This document shows positions 9,690 through 19,205 of a stretch of 64,000 nucleotides of DNA, one piece after another. The notes beneath the pieces are model-generated. The model was not told where the DNA came from. It ran no database searches and worked only from the letters and a program-made list of their open reading frames with translations. A program made the position numbers and the translations under genes. Source of the DNA: Acetobacter sp. (GTDB lineage Bacteria > Pseudomonadota > Alphaproteobacteria > Acetobacterales > Acetobacteraceae); assembly GCF_022483985.1 (NCBI RefSeq), contig NZ_JAKVME010000001.1, positions 2,294,001 to 2,358,000 of the forward strand, read 5' to 3'. Positions within the stretch are counted from its first letter, which is position 1, and each line of letters begins with the position of its first letter.

Positions 9690-10757
9690 TCAGACTCCCT
9701 CGTGCAGCAGGGCGGGTGCGAGTGGATCGGTCCCGTAATGGGTGAGCCAGCGGACATCGCTCTCATAGAATGAGCGGAGATCGGGGATGCCGTTCTTGAG
9801 CATGGAGAGACGCTCGATGCCCATGCCGAACGCGAAACCCTGCCACTCCTCGGGGTTCAGGCCACAATTGGCCAGCACGCGCGGGTGGACCATACCGGCT
9901 CCGAGAACTTCCAGCCAGTCTTCCCCTGCCCCGATCTCGCCGGTTTTGCGGGACCAGCCGATATCGACCTCCATGGAAGGTTCTGTGAAGGGGAAATAGG
10001 AAGCACGGAACCGCACGGGCAGATCGGGCTTGCCAAAGAAGACGCGCAGGAACTCGATCAGAGTGCCTTTCAGGTGGCCAAGGGTGATGCCCTGATCGAT
10101 GACCAGTCCTTCGCACTGATGGAACATCGGTGAGTGAGTGGCGTCGTGGTCGGCGCGGTAGGTACGGCCCGGCGCGATGATCCGGATCGGCGGTTTCTCG
10201 CCGAGCATTGTGCGGATCTGTACGCCGGAGGTCTGGGTGCGCAGGACGCGGTTCCGGCCATCGCCTTCCGGTGGCAGGTAGAAGGTGTCGTGATCGGTGC
10301 GGGCGGCGTGGTGTTCCGGCGTGTTGAGCGCGGAGAAATTGTGCCAGTCGGTTTCGATGTCCGGCCCTTCGGCGACGGTGAAGCCCATCGCACCGAAGAT
10401 GGCGGTGATTTCCTCGACCGCCTGACTGACGGGATGGAGCCCGCCGAGAGCGGCTTCGACGACCGGCACGGAGATATCAACCCGTTCGGCGGCGAGGCGT
10501 GCGTCAAGTGCGGCAGCCTCGATCTCCCGACCACGATCTTCGATGGCGCGGGTCAGTTCATCACGGAGACGATTAAGCTGGGCACCACGCACCTTCCGCT
10601 CTTCGGCGTCCATCCCTCCGAGTTGTTTGAGCAGTCCCGTCAGACGGCCGGATTTTCCGAGAAACGAGACGCGGATGGCATCCCAGCCACGCTGGTCGGT
10701 GGCTTCAGCGAGGGCCGCGAGGCAGTCCTGCCGGAGTGTATCAACATCGTCGCTCAT
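9690..10757 (-). CDS. pheS: Phenylalanyl-tRNA synthetase alpha subunit
   Basis: This is the catalytic subunit of PheRS. [19 protein letters not shown] begins the N-terminal coiled coil. The class II motifs follow: [29 protein letters not shown]-like (here HHAAR), the motif-2 stretch [18 protein letters not shown], and the motif-3 [22 protein letters not shown]. I chose the ATG at 10757 because it opens the conserved N-terminus. The frame stays open upstream to 10946 but encodes unlike sequence. Length is about 355 residues. Prophage DNA begins about 190 bases upstream, so the pheS promoter must lie within that gap. Confidence 0.97.
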   Translation of the reverse strand: [355 protein letters not shown]

Positions 10758-10994
10758 GTGACCTCGCCGCGTCTCATGCCCCTGGATTGCGGGGCGGAAC
10801 TGTTTGCTCAAGGCGCGGATAGCCGCTTTGGCCGGTTGAGAAAAGCCCGGAGAGCAGAAAACCGGGGAATGCGGGTATGTCCCGGTGAGGCGCGGCAAGT
10901 AGAGACACGTTAATATCTGCGTCATTCCAGCCTGCCGCATTTTCATATGCGCAAGATTTATTCATTGCACTCTGTCTTCATCAGTCGAGATAAA

Positions 10995-13193
10995 ATGACA
11001 TTTCCATATTCGAAGATTTTCAACGCTTCGCGGGGCGGATACGCCTGCCTGCATCACTACCTTGCTCCATTGCCATGGTTTGTTTTTCTTCTGACGACAG
11101 CCACGTCCAGCGCCTACGCCGACAGCACCCTTCAGGTCACGCAGATCAATGGAAGCGCCGTTGTAACCGGCACTGGAAAAACTCTTGCACAGCTTGCAAG
11201 TACCACACAGAAAAATACGAACTCTCTGGCCTCCACGACGTCAACCGCAAGTTCCGCCTATTCTCTGGCAGTCGGAGCAATCCAGACATCACTGATGGGG
11301 GTCGCGGGCGGTCTGGCCGTGCTGGATTCAAGCGGCAACGTCACGTCTCCGGTTTCCACAACCGCGGCAACGGCCAGTGATTACTCCACAGTTGGCTGGA
11401 ATGATCCGGTCACATGGACCACCAATTCCGGATCAGCCACCCAGTACGGCAATCCGAAAATCGCCTTCAATCATCGCTGGACAATGGGATATGACTCCTC
11501 CGGCAATGGTTATGTGGATGACTATATGCCGCCCAACCATCTGCGTCTGGGCGGTTCGCAGGAATTCGATGGGGTGCCGCTTTTTGTGCATAACATTCCC
11601 TACTCCGGCGGCAATATGGGCATTGTCGAAGGCGTTTTCATGCAGTCGGAAAACATGCGTGGATCCATTGCCGGCGTTGGACCCAGTTATGCCAGCGGCG
11701 CAGCGGCTTACGACAACTATGACGCTGTCGCCCGCTATACATACGCGGGGCCCAGTTCGCCTGTTTTCACTACCACAGGCAGCGCCATCACTGCGCCTGA
11801 CGGATTAACCCATATCCCAACATTCTATAACTGGGGCGCGACTTTTTCCAATCCTCTTCCACAGCAATGGTCTGACTGGATTAAATCGCATAATCATGCC
11901 CGCATGATGACCAATGAAATCGGCGTCAATCCTTCCAGTTATAAAAATGCAACTTTTGTCGCTGAACTAACGGGATATGCGACAAATGCGTCAGGTCTCG
12001 TCACCAATGTTCAGACCGATGGGTGGCGGATTTTCAATCAGACACAGAACTTTCCCAATACTGACACCAGCACGGAAACACCGGGAACGACCTCGCTGGA
12101 CGGCACCACGCCCGCTATTGACACGGTCTGGTCAGACTTCTCCGATCCGGCGATCATGTTCGGGGTTTACACAAAAGCCTTTGATAATAACGTCATCTGC
12201 TATCTTCCCGGCCCAACCCCACACGCATCTCCGGGAGACATCAACGACCCCACAGGAAAAATAAACAATCAGGTTCGTAGCTGTGAAGGTATTGAATATG
12301 ATCTCTGGAATGACGATACGTCCGGAGAAACCGCCTATATGCAAGGCATTACCGTTGCTTACAGCGGCACGACCTCTCCAAGCCCAGATAGCTACGACAT
12401 GAATCTGGCCGGAGGCAATGCAAACACTCTCGTCCTTTCAGGCGAATGGTATTCGATGAATGTCGCCTCACACTCCTTTGCCTCCGCAGGGTATGGTGGC
12501 CCCGCTTATAGCAAAGGCTCCCAGAAGGTTGTCGCAGATTTTGCACAGTCGAATAGACCCGGATGGGATGCGGATACAACATGGCCTGCCTATTCACATG
12601 ATATACGTCTGACAATCTGGAATACCCGCAACGCTGACGATACCAGCAATCAGAATGACTACAACGACATTACCACCAGCATGGGCGTTCAGATTGATGG
12701 GCACAACGACGTGCACCAACTTTCCATGGATGGAACGACTCAGGAACATCTGGAATTTAATCCCGCCAATTATCCCAATGGCATCAGCCTATGTGGCTAC
12801 ACAGGTTGCGGCTTCTCCGTAAACAGACAGGGAACCCCGGAAGTCGACGATAATCTTGTTATCAATGGCGGAAAATCACTTATCCTGATGAATGCCAGCA
12901 ACGCTCTTGCCGGTTATCTTTATGCCAGCACGGATGGGAACATGCATGTTCTGGGTGTAAACGGTCCCACGAAGAGTACATTCGTTATTGATGCAATACT
13001 AAAATCAAATGGCGCAATAAATGCACCAAGCAACACCTACAGCTCATTGCCTACTACAAACACGAGCTCTGGTGATCAGCGTTATTGTTCAGATTGTTAC
13101 TCCAGCGCTTCAACATCGACCAACAGAGGCATTCCTGTGTGGTGGAATGGATCAACATGGACAGATTCACTCGGTGTTGCAGTAAAAAATTAG
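10995..13193 (+). CDS. Large exported fibre-like protein at the left edge of the prophage
   Basis: I do not recognise a named family. About 732 residues. The N-terminus has a long basic region, then a hydrophobic core (LAPLPWFVFLLTTATSSAYA) ending in a plausible signal-peptidase site before DSTLQV. The mature part begins Ser/Thr/Ala-rich (SLASTTSTASSAYSLAVGAIQ), continues with a Gly/Asn/Asp/aromatic beta-rich region, and ends RYCSDCYSSAST then VWWNGSTWTDSLGVAVKN, which resembles C-termini of phage tail-fibre or collar-associated proteins. The ATG at 10995 follows GAGATAA; an upstream ATG at 10947 would also be in frame. It is co-directional with the phage genes. A signal peptide is odd for a virion protein, so it may be a lysogen surface protein. 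Confidence 0.5.
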   Translation: MTFPYSKIFNASRGGYACLHHYLAPLPWFVFLLTTATSSAYADSTLQVTQINGSAVVTGTGKTLAQLASTTQKNTNSLASTTSTASSAYSLAVGAIQTSLMGVAGGLAVLDSSGNVTSPVSTTAATASDYSTVGWNDPVTWTTNSGSATQYGNPKIAFNHRWTMGYDSSGNGYVDDYMPPNHLRLGGSQEFDGVPLFVHNIPYSGGNMGIVEGVFMQSENMRGSIAGVGPSYASGAAAYDNYDAVARYTYAGPSSPVFTTTGSAITAPDGLTHIPTFYNWGATFSNPLPQQWSDWIKSHNHARMMTNEIGVNPSSYKNATFVAELTGYATNASGLVTNVQTDGWRIFNQTQNFPNTDTSTETPGTTSLDGTTPAIDTVWSDFSDPAIMFGVYTKAFDNNVICYLPGPTPHASPGDINDPTGKINNQVRSCEGIEYDLWNDDTSGETAYMQGITVAYSGTTSPSPDSYDMNLAGGNANTLVLSGEWYSMNVASHSFASAGYGGPAYSKGSQKVVADFAQSNRPGWDADTTWPAYSHDIRLTIWNTRNADDTSNQNDYNDITTSMGVQIDGHNDVHQLSMDGTTQEHLEFNPANYPNGISLCGYTGCGFSVNRQGTPEVDDNLVINGGKSLILMNASNALAGYLYASTDGNMHVLGVNGPTKSTFVIDAILKSNGAINAPSNTYSSLPTTNTSSGDQRYCSDCYSSASTSTNRGIPVWWNGSTWTDSLGVAVKN

Positions 13194-13221
13194 AATTTCA
13201 AAAAATACATTGAAAAAGTAA

Positions 13222-13503
13222 ATGGCAAAAAAATTCGACGAAAATTACAGCAAAGAAGTCTATAGTAAAATTTCAGAATTTCAAAAAAAAGGTCTTTCCA
13301 TAAGAAATATTGCAAAAATAACTGGCGCAAGCAGAAGCTATATACATCGTTTATCGATCAAAATAGCACTTTCTTCAGGTTCCATGAAACAGGCCAGTGA
13401 AAGGCGTAAAGAAGCGGGATGGGAACCTCTTGCTCCCGGCAACCCAATTTCGTGGGATGCTATAAAATTAAAGCGAACACAAAAAGAATCACATACAATC
13501 TAA
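13222..13503 (+). CDS. Small helix-turn-helix protein
   Basis: A 93-residue basic protein. Residues about 20-48 (KGLSIRNIAKITGASRSYIHRLSIK) read as a resolvase- or sigma-type helix-turn-helix. It lies just before the small terminase gene and 11 bases from it. It may regulate phage genes or take part in genome recognition. No enzymatic domain is seen. The local sequence is very A-rich, and the ribosome site (AAAAAGTAA before ATG) is weak. Confidence 0.6.
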   Translation: MAKKFDENYSKEVYSKISEFQKKGLSIRNIAKITGASRSYIHRLSIKIALSSGSMKQASERRKEAGWEPLAPGNPISWDAIKLKRTQKESHTI

Positions 13504-13514
13504 ACGAAAATTAA

Positions 13515-14009
13515 ATGACAAAAAAACAGAAGCCCATGACCAGGGCTGACTTTATTTCCATCTGTGATTGCGTGTCAAAAACAGGCAACAGTTCAAATTG
13601 TATGAGACTCGCTAACCGCCCTCTTAGCGATTTATATTATTACTTAAAGAAAAATCCCGACGAACGCCAGAGGTTAACAATAGCACGAACTTTTTTTCAC
13701 GATGAAATGACCGCCGCAGTCCACGACCTCGCTTTCGGCGGCATCCCACAAATAAGAAGAACAGAAAAAGGAAAAATTGTTATAGATGAGCGAGGAAAAC
13801 CTATCATCGATAGAATTCCAGACACCCGTCTTATTACAACACTCCTGAGGGATCATTCAAGTCGCCTCGCCCGGGCTGAAAAAGCAGATCTTTCAAATTC
13901 CAACCAACACTCAACAGAAGAAAGGAACACGAGACTCAGGGATGAAATAGTTTCAGACCCACCACCCAAGGAAAGCAATACGAAAAACAAAGATCACTAT
14001 GAAGATTGA
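13515..14009 (+). CDS. Phage terminase small subunit-like protein
   Basis: A 164-residue protein with an N-terminal DNA-binding-like segment (ADFISICDCVSKTGNSSNCMRLANRPLSDLYYYLKKNPDERQRLTIAR), a middle region found in terminase small subunits (ARTFFHDEMTAAVHDLAFGGIP), and a charged C-terminal tail. In tailed phages TerS recognises the packaging site and recruits TerL. The call rests mainly on position: its end overlaps the large terminase start by 11 bases. Confidence 0.6.
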   Translation: MTKKQKPMTRADFISICDCVSKTGNSSNCMRLANRPLSDLYYYLKKNPDERQRLTIARTFFHDEMTAAVHDLAFGGIPQIRRTEKGKIVIDERGKPIIDRIPDTRLITTLLRDHSSRLARAEKADLSNSNQHSTEERNTRLRDEIVSDPPPKESNTKNKDHYED

Positions 14010-15332
14010 AGACAGAATATCTCTGACACCACCTCAAATGAGCATATATCAGCAAGGATGGAAAAAAGACGCAAGATTTCGTGTCGCAGCCTGCGGAAGA
14101 AGATTCGGAAAAACATTTGAAGCTGCGGAGGAAATCCGTCGCGCAGTAAAAAATGCAGTTTCCAGAAATATCAGCCCTGATAATGAGATATGGTATGCCG
14201 CACCAACCTACAAACAGGCAAAAAAAATATTCTGGCCAAAATTGAAAGCCAACATCCCCAAAAAATGGCTTATCCGCCCTCCAAGAGAGACAGAGCTTTC
14301 CTTGGAAGTCGGACCACAGGGGCATATTATACGCATTGTAGGATTAGAAAATTACGACTCACTGCGCGGCAGCGGTTTGTTTTTTTTTTAGGTGATGAAT
14401 GGGCAGATACTTCACCTGAAGCCTGGACTGAAGTAATCCGTCCAATGCTTTCGACATGCGAGGGTCACGCACTCTTTATCGGCACACCCAAGGGTAAAGA
14501 TCATTTTTATGATCTTTACCTGAAAGGCCAGCAGGGAAAAACGCATGAAAACGGTTGGTGGTCATGTTCTTACACCACCCTGGATGGTGGCAATGTCTCG
14601 CCTGAAGAACTCAGTAATGCAAAAGGCAGTCTGGATATTCGTGTCTACCGACAGGAATATGAAGCCTCTTTTGAAACATTCTGCGGGCGCTGCCTATATG
14701 CATTTTCACGAAAACACTCTGTTAAAAATACCATTTATGATGAAAAAAAACATGTCCATATAGGTATGGATTTCAACATAAATCCGATGTCGGCGACAGT
14801 TTGGCAGGAAACAACTGATAACAATGGAAATTTAACCACGACACAAGTAGACGAAATAATTATACAAACATCGAATACCGACGAAATGTCACAGGAAATT
14901 CTGAAAAGATACGGAACAAAACAAATAGATTTTTCTGGATCAGAAAATTATTCTACACAACACATCACAGTATATCCAGATCCCGCAGGGCAGGCCCGCA
15001 AAACATCAGCTTCGGGAAAAACCGATATATCTATACTCCTATCATATGGAATAAATATAAAAACAAGAAAACAGTCTCCACGAGTGCGTGACAGGATGAA
15101 TTTCATGAACTCCATGTTTGAAAATTCATTAAAAGAAAAAAAAGCTTTTGTTTCTTCCAAATGTATAAAAAGCATAGAAAGCTATGAACGTTACGCTTTT
15201 ATACCAGGCACATCTGAGCCAGATAAAAAGCAAGGATATGACCATCTTGTAGACGCCAGTGGTTACTATTTATACTTCAGGTTTTCTGAAAATACATTTG
15301 ACATAAAAACAAATAAAATTCTTGATAGATAG
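13999..15332 (+). CDS. Phage terminase large subunit, split by a -1 frameshift at T10
   Basis: TerL is the ATPase-nuclease that pumps DNA into the prohead. The first frame (13999-14391, 130 residues) holds Walker A, AACGRRFGKT. It then stops just after GSGLFFF. The second frame, from 14388 to 15332, resumes with LGDEWADTSPEAW and adds 314 residues, including IGTPKG (motif III-like) and the nuclease start GMDFNINPMSATVW. A -1 shift on the T run at 14380-14389 gives a continuous 444-residue protein in which FFFLGDEW is the Walker B motif. The split could be programmed slippage, a real inactivating indel, or a homopolymer sequencing error. The final part is K/N-rich, as in its phage neighbours. 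Confidence 0.8.
14380..14389 (+). other. T10 homopolymer at the terminase frame switch
   Basis: Ten consecutive T read TTT TTT TTT TAG in the upstream frame. Slipping back one base reads TTA GGT GAT GAA, restoring L-G-D-E of Walker B. The tract fits T_TTT_TTT-type ribosomal slippage or transcriptional slippage. It is equally the kind of run that mutates or is miscounted. Confidence 0.75.
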
Positions 15333-15341
15333 GAAAAGAAA

Positions 15342-16790
15342 ATGGACTGGCATGAATTAAAAAAAAGCATGAATTTTCCAACACAATACTGTGAAAGAAC
15401 AAAAAATCTTCTTGCTCTAGAAAAAATTTTAAATGGTAGTCTTTACGATCACATTCGATATCCTTTTTTTAAAACCTGTGGCGGAGATGGTTCCTATATT
15501 CCTATCAACAAAAGACGACCATCCATCAGAACACATTTATGTAATATCGTCGTTGATGACACTGTCTCACTGCTTTTCAGCGCTTCACATTGGCCTTCCA
15601 TTCACATACAAAATGAAACAGAAAACGAAGATTGTGAAATAGAAGCCAAAATCAGAAAAATTTGTTTTGATCTCAACCTGCCCTCCCTCATGGAACAGGC
15701 CGCTGTAATCGGCGCTGTCGGTTCAGTTGCGATTCTAGTGCAGGCCATAGACAATGAGCTTGTCATTGAGCTGAAAAGAACATGCTTTCTGGAACCTACG
15801 TTCTCACTTCTTGACCCAAGAAAACTTGTTCATGTAAGAGAGCAGTATATTGTCGATGCCGAGGGATTAAAGAAAGCCGGATTCGGCGAATTTCCTGATG
15901 GAAACTATTGGTTTACAAGAGATTTTACCGAATTTGAAACTGTCTGGTACGATCCCGTACGAGTAGAGTACAATACAGAAAAAAATATATCTCTGACAAG
16001 AGACGAAGAACGCTGCACCCAACATGGATTAGGTATTGTACCTATTGTCTGGATCAAAAACCTTCCGTCAGCAGATCCAAATGCCGCAGATGGAAAATGT
16101 ACTTTTAGTGCTGGCATTGATGCGATGATTGATGCCGATTATCTCCTGTCACAAACCGTAAGAGGTCTACGATACTCCTCTGATCCAACAATGGTGCTTT
16201 CTGTTGATGAATATCAAATCTCAAATGGTTTGACTTCATCGTTTACAAAAGATGCCTCCCACGCAATCGCTTTGCCGCAAGGTAGTGATGCCAAACTTCT
16301 CGAAATTAATGGAACCGGAGCAGCGGCTGCTCTCAATATGTGGCAGGCCTTACGCTCTCTTGCTCTAGAAGCAATGCACGGTAACCGCGCACATGGAGAC
16401 CGGGTCAGCGCGGCTCAATCAGGACGGGCAATGGAACTGATGTGCCTCGGTTTAACATGGCTGGTAGGCCGACTACGCAGATCTTATGGTGACTGTGGAT
16501 TAGTTTCCGTTATAAAACTGATTGTTCTATTTACTCAAAAATTTTCAGATTTGGAAATTTCAGGACATAGTTATGGAGCGCTTCAGGTAAAAAATATTTC
16601 GTTAGTCTGGCCTGCATGGTTTGAACCGACCTTTGGAGACATGCAGACTATCGCCAATGCGGTGCAGTCAGCAAAATCATCTGGGGTTGTGTCAATGGAT
16701 ACCGCAGTCAGAATGATGAAACCTGCAACGCATGTTCAACATGTTACTGAAGAAATAAAAAAAATATTGAACGACAATGAATTATCTTAA
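15342..16790 (+). CDS. Phage portal protein
   Basis: About 482 residues, the right size for a portal subunit, the dodecameric ring at the capsid vertex through which TerL packages DNA. It has an acidic and aromatic N-terminal region, then VGSVAILVQAI and a beta-rich wing. The middle stretch GIVPIVWIKNLP followed by IDADYLLSQTVRGLRYSSDPTMVLS is typical of SPP1 gp6-like portals, as is the later tunnel-helix region (ALNMWQALRSLALEAMHGNRAHGD). It starts 9 bases after the terminase with AGGA upstream of the ATG. Order TerL-portal-scaffold-capsid supports the call. Confidence 0.82.
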   Translation: MDWHELKKSMNFPTQYCERTKNLLALEKILNGSLYDHIRYPFFKTCGGDGSYIPINKRRPSIRTHLCNIVVDDTVSLLFSASHWPSIHIQNETENEDCEIEAKIRKICFDLNLPSLMEQAAVIGAVGSVAILVQAIDNELVIELKRTCFLEPTFSLLDPRKLVHVREQYIVDAEGLKKAGFGEFPDGNYWFTRDFTEFETVWYDPVRVEYNTEKNISLTRDEERCTQHGLGIVPIVWIKNLPSADPNAADGKCTFSAGIDAMIDADYLLSQTVRGLRYSSDPTMVLSVDEYQISNGLTSSFTKDASHAIALPQGSDAKLLEINGTGAAAALNMWQALRSLALEAMHGNRAHGDRVSAAQSGRAMELMCLGLTWLVGRLRRSYGDCGLVSVIKLIVLFTQKFSDLEISGHSYGALQVKNISLVWPAWFEPTFGDMQTIANAVQSAKSSGVVSMDTAVRMMKPATHVQHVTEEIKKILNDNELS

Positions 16791-16822
16791 CGACAATAAA
16801 TCAATGCCGCTGTGGAGAAAAA

Positions 16823-17389
16823 ATGGACGTAAACTCTGTCTCATCTGAAAGCATGGGCAATAATACATCAGATGAAGCATTCAATGCACCTCGATCAGCG
16901 GCCGACAGTGTCGCCAATGCATTTTCAAGTCAACTTGCTCAAGTTCAGGCAGACCTCGCTGCATCCAAAGCATATGCCGTTTCTGTCGAGGCAGAATTGG
17001 CCAATCTAAAAGCTGAAACTGCGACTATGGTCGCCAAGCAATCACAAGAAATTTCTAAAATAAAAATTGATTCTGAAATAAAATCACAGGCTATTTCCTC
17101 TGGACTAATCGATTTGGATTGCTTGCCACTTTTGAACTCCTCAGAAATTAAATTAGATGAAAATGGCAATATTCTTGGAATTGATTCTGCCATAGCTGAT
17201 TTAAAATCAAAAAAACCTTTTCTTTTTTCTGATACCGCTCGTTTTGGAACAAACAATAGCACATCTCGTTCAGTACTTATTCCAAAAGCTAAAGCCAACA
17301 CAGCCTTGCCAGTTAAAGATATGTCCGAATCTGAATATAAACGCTCTTTGAAAAAAGTAGCCCCTTCATACGCTCGTAGATACAATTGA
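16823..17389 (+). CDS. Phage capsid scaffolding protein (GP20-like)
   Basis: A 188-residue protein with a long predicted coiled coil (FSSQLAQVQADLAASKAYAVSVEAELANLKAET) at about residues 32-85. A short globular region follows (LIDLDCLPLL, IDSAIADLKSKKPFLF), as in GP20-type minor structural or scaffold proteins: coiled coil, then a conserved LKxxKPxLF-like patch. Scaffolds guide capsid assembly and are later lost. The position directly before the capsid gene supports the call. The start has GTGGAGAAAAA before the ATG. Confidence 0.75.
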   Translation: MDVNSVSSESMGNNTSDEAFNAPRSAADSVANAFSSQLAQVQADLAASKAYAVSVEAELANLKAETATMVAKQSQEISKIKIDSEIKSQAISSGLIDLDCLPLLNSSEIKLDENGNILGIDSAIADLKSKKPFLFSDTARFGTNNSTSRSVLIPKAKANTALPVKDMSESEYKRSLKKVAPSYARRYN

Positions 17390-17401
17390 GGTCGAAATTT
17401 A

Positions 17402-18769
17402 ATGGCTATTGATAATTTTCCTGCTCAACTGCAACCTATTATCCAGGAAGGCTACCTGGCACGCGAATTTTCGGCTGGTCTACAGTCTCGAATCGCTTTT
17501 CGCGCCATTGCAGACAGAGAAATTTTTCCCAACAGAATTGGTGAAAGTATTACTAAAACTCGCAAAGGCTTGAAGGCACCAGTTACAGTTCCAATGAGCC
17601 CATCACAAAATACCAATTTTGATAATGGCCTTACACCTTCGACCTGGTCCGTTGAACAGTACACATTAACAATAAACCAATATGGTGATACTATTGATCT
17701 TAACGTTGTTAGCGAAGGTGTTGGAATCAGTGATCAGTTTCTCGCCAATGCAAACACAAATGGTATCCAAGCCCTTCAATCACTAGATAGAATTGCAAGA
17801 AATACACTTTTCTCTGGACCATCTTCCGGTGTTGGCGGCTATATGGGTGGAAACACTCGCGTAACATCTTCCATCAGCGCCTCCAGCACCCAGATTTCGG
17901 TCGACGACGTCCGTGGATTTGAACGAGTTCTCAACGCAACAGGCCAAGTAGTGTCAGTCGCTCAATCGTCAGGCATGACTGTAACCGTTGGAAGCAATGC
18001 CTACACTCTCATCAGTACCACATACGATTCTGTTAATACCTCCACTGCTCCCTTGGGAATATCCGGAGTCCTGACGTTCTCTACGGCAGTCTCAGTGAGC
18101 GATGGAACCGAAGGGAATGCAGTAGTCGCTTCAACTGCTCCCCTTGTTCTTCGCCCTAACAATCGGCTTACTACAGCACAGTTGGTTGCACCGGAAGGAA
18201 ACTACGGCTCGAGCAATTACATTACTGGTGATACTCTTGGTATCCAGACTGTTCTTTCTGCAGTTGCCGCTTTGCGAATGAATAACGTGCCAACTATCGA
18301 CGGGGCATATCACTGCTATCTTGATGACCAGCAGATGCTCGGTCTTTTTCGTGATGGCGATTTTAAATATCTTTATCGTGGTGCCTATGGCAGTGAAGCA
18401 TATCGCTCAGGCTCCATTGTAGAACTTTTAGGCGTACGATTTATTCCCACTACTGAAGCTCCTCTACAAGCATCACTCGGTAGTGGCGTCATCCATCGGG
18501 CTATCGTCTGTGGTCAAGGCGCCTTAATTGAAGGCGACTACAATGGATCAGTTGATATTCCGGATAGTGATCGTGCTCTCGTCGAAAATGTTGATGGAAT
18601 CATGATGATCACAAGAGAGCCCTTGGATCGTCTAAAACAAATCATTGCTCAGTCTTGGTATTGGATTGGCGGCTTTGCTCTTCCAACAGATGCTACAGTC
18701 AATCCTTCAATTATTCCGACATCAACGAACAGCTACCTAAAACGTGGTGTTATTATCGAAAGTCTCTAG
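17402..18769 (+). CDS. Phage major capsid protein (N4 gp56-like)
   Basis: A 455-residue protein. The N-terminus (QLQPIIQEGYLAREFSAGLQSRIAFRAIADREIFPNRIGES) and the region FDNGLTPSTWSVEQYTLTINQYGDTIDLNVVSEGVG resemble the N4 gp56 capsid family, in which TVxIxxYGxxI-like strands are shared. The middle (about 150-250) is Ser/Thr-rich and looks like an inserted surface domain. The C-terminal half carries LGIQTVLSAVAALRMNNVP and GVIHRAIVCGQGALI. G+C is somewhat higher than in the flanking small phage genes. A hairpin follows its stop by 11 bases. Confidence 0.75.
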   Translation: MAIDNFPAQLQPIIQEGYLAREFSAGLQSRIAFRAIADREIFPNRIGESITKTRKGLKAPVTVPMSPSQNTNFDNGLTPSTWSVEQYTLTINQYGDTIDLNVVSEGVGISDQFLANANTNGIQALQSLDRIARNTLFSGPSSGVGGYMGGNTRVTSSISASSTQISVDDVRGFERVLNATGQVVSVAQSSGMTVTVGSNAYTLISTTYDSVNTSTAPLGISGVLTFSTAVSVSDGTEGNAVVASTAPLVLRPNNRLTTAQLVAPEGNYGSSNYITGDTLGIQTVLSAVAALRMNNVPTIDGAYHCYLDDQQMLGLFRDGDFKYLYRGAYGSEAYRSGSIVELLGVRFIPTTEAPLQASLGSGVIHRAIVCGQGALIEGDYNGSVDIPDSDRALVENVDGIMMITREPLDRLKQIIAQSWYWIGGFALPTDATVNPSIIPTSTNSYLKRGVIIESL

Positions 18770-18779
18770 GTAGTTAAAA

Positions 18780-18802
18780 TGACCCAGATATTTTCTGGGT
18801 CA
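18780..18802 (+). terminator. Hairpin after the capsid gene
   Basis: Perfect 9-bp arms (TGACCCAGA/TCTGGGTCA) enclose a 5-base TATTT loop, 11 bases after the capsid stop and 20 bases before the next start. No T tract follows. It may act as a weak terminator or 3' stabiliser that sets capsid expression above downstream genes. Confidence 0.5.
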
Positions 18803-18821
18803 CATTTGAAAGTCTATTTCT

Positions 18822-19205
18822 ATGCTGGAAGACGCCTTAAGCGAAACAGAAAAAGTCAATGTAAGACGGTATTGCTGGTATCCCGCTCGTGGAAATAGTC
18901 ATGTCTCTGGAAGTTGGTTATATTTCTCCCATTATGGAATTTTAGAGCATAGGTTATGCAATTTTTCAAATGAAGAAATAAAAATAATCCGTATTATGTT
19001 AAGTAACCTTTCAATTCTTGAGAAAGGACCTATCTCCTCTGCTGATAATTTAGATACATATAAAGCAGCAGTCTGGACTCACAATAAAAATGAGTTTTCC
19101 GATAGGGTGAATTTATTTAAGCAACAAAGGCTTGAACTAGTTAAGTTTATAGGGATTGATGTCGGACCAGGCTTCCAGTCTCTATCAATAAAATTTTCCG
19201 TATAA
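18822..19205 (+). CDS. Phage protein of unknown function in the connector region
   Basis: 127 residues with no recognised family. It is Trp/Tyr-rich near the N-terminus (VRRYCWYPARGN, SGSWLYFSHYGILEHRL) and charged later, ending IGIDVGPGFQSLSIKFSV. The gene lies between capsid and sheath, where head-completion, connector or tail-terminator genes normally lie. Its stop overlaps the next start as TAATG, indicating coupled translation. Confidence 0.6.
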   Translation: MLEDALSETEKVNVRRYCWYPARGNSHVSGSWLYFSHYGILEHRLCNFSNEEIKIIRIMLSNLSILEKGPISSADNLDTYKAAVWTHNKNEFSDRVNLFKQQRLELVKFIGIDVGPGFQSLSIKFSV

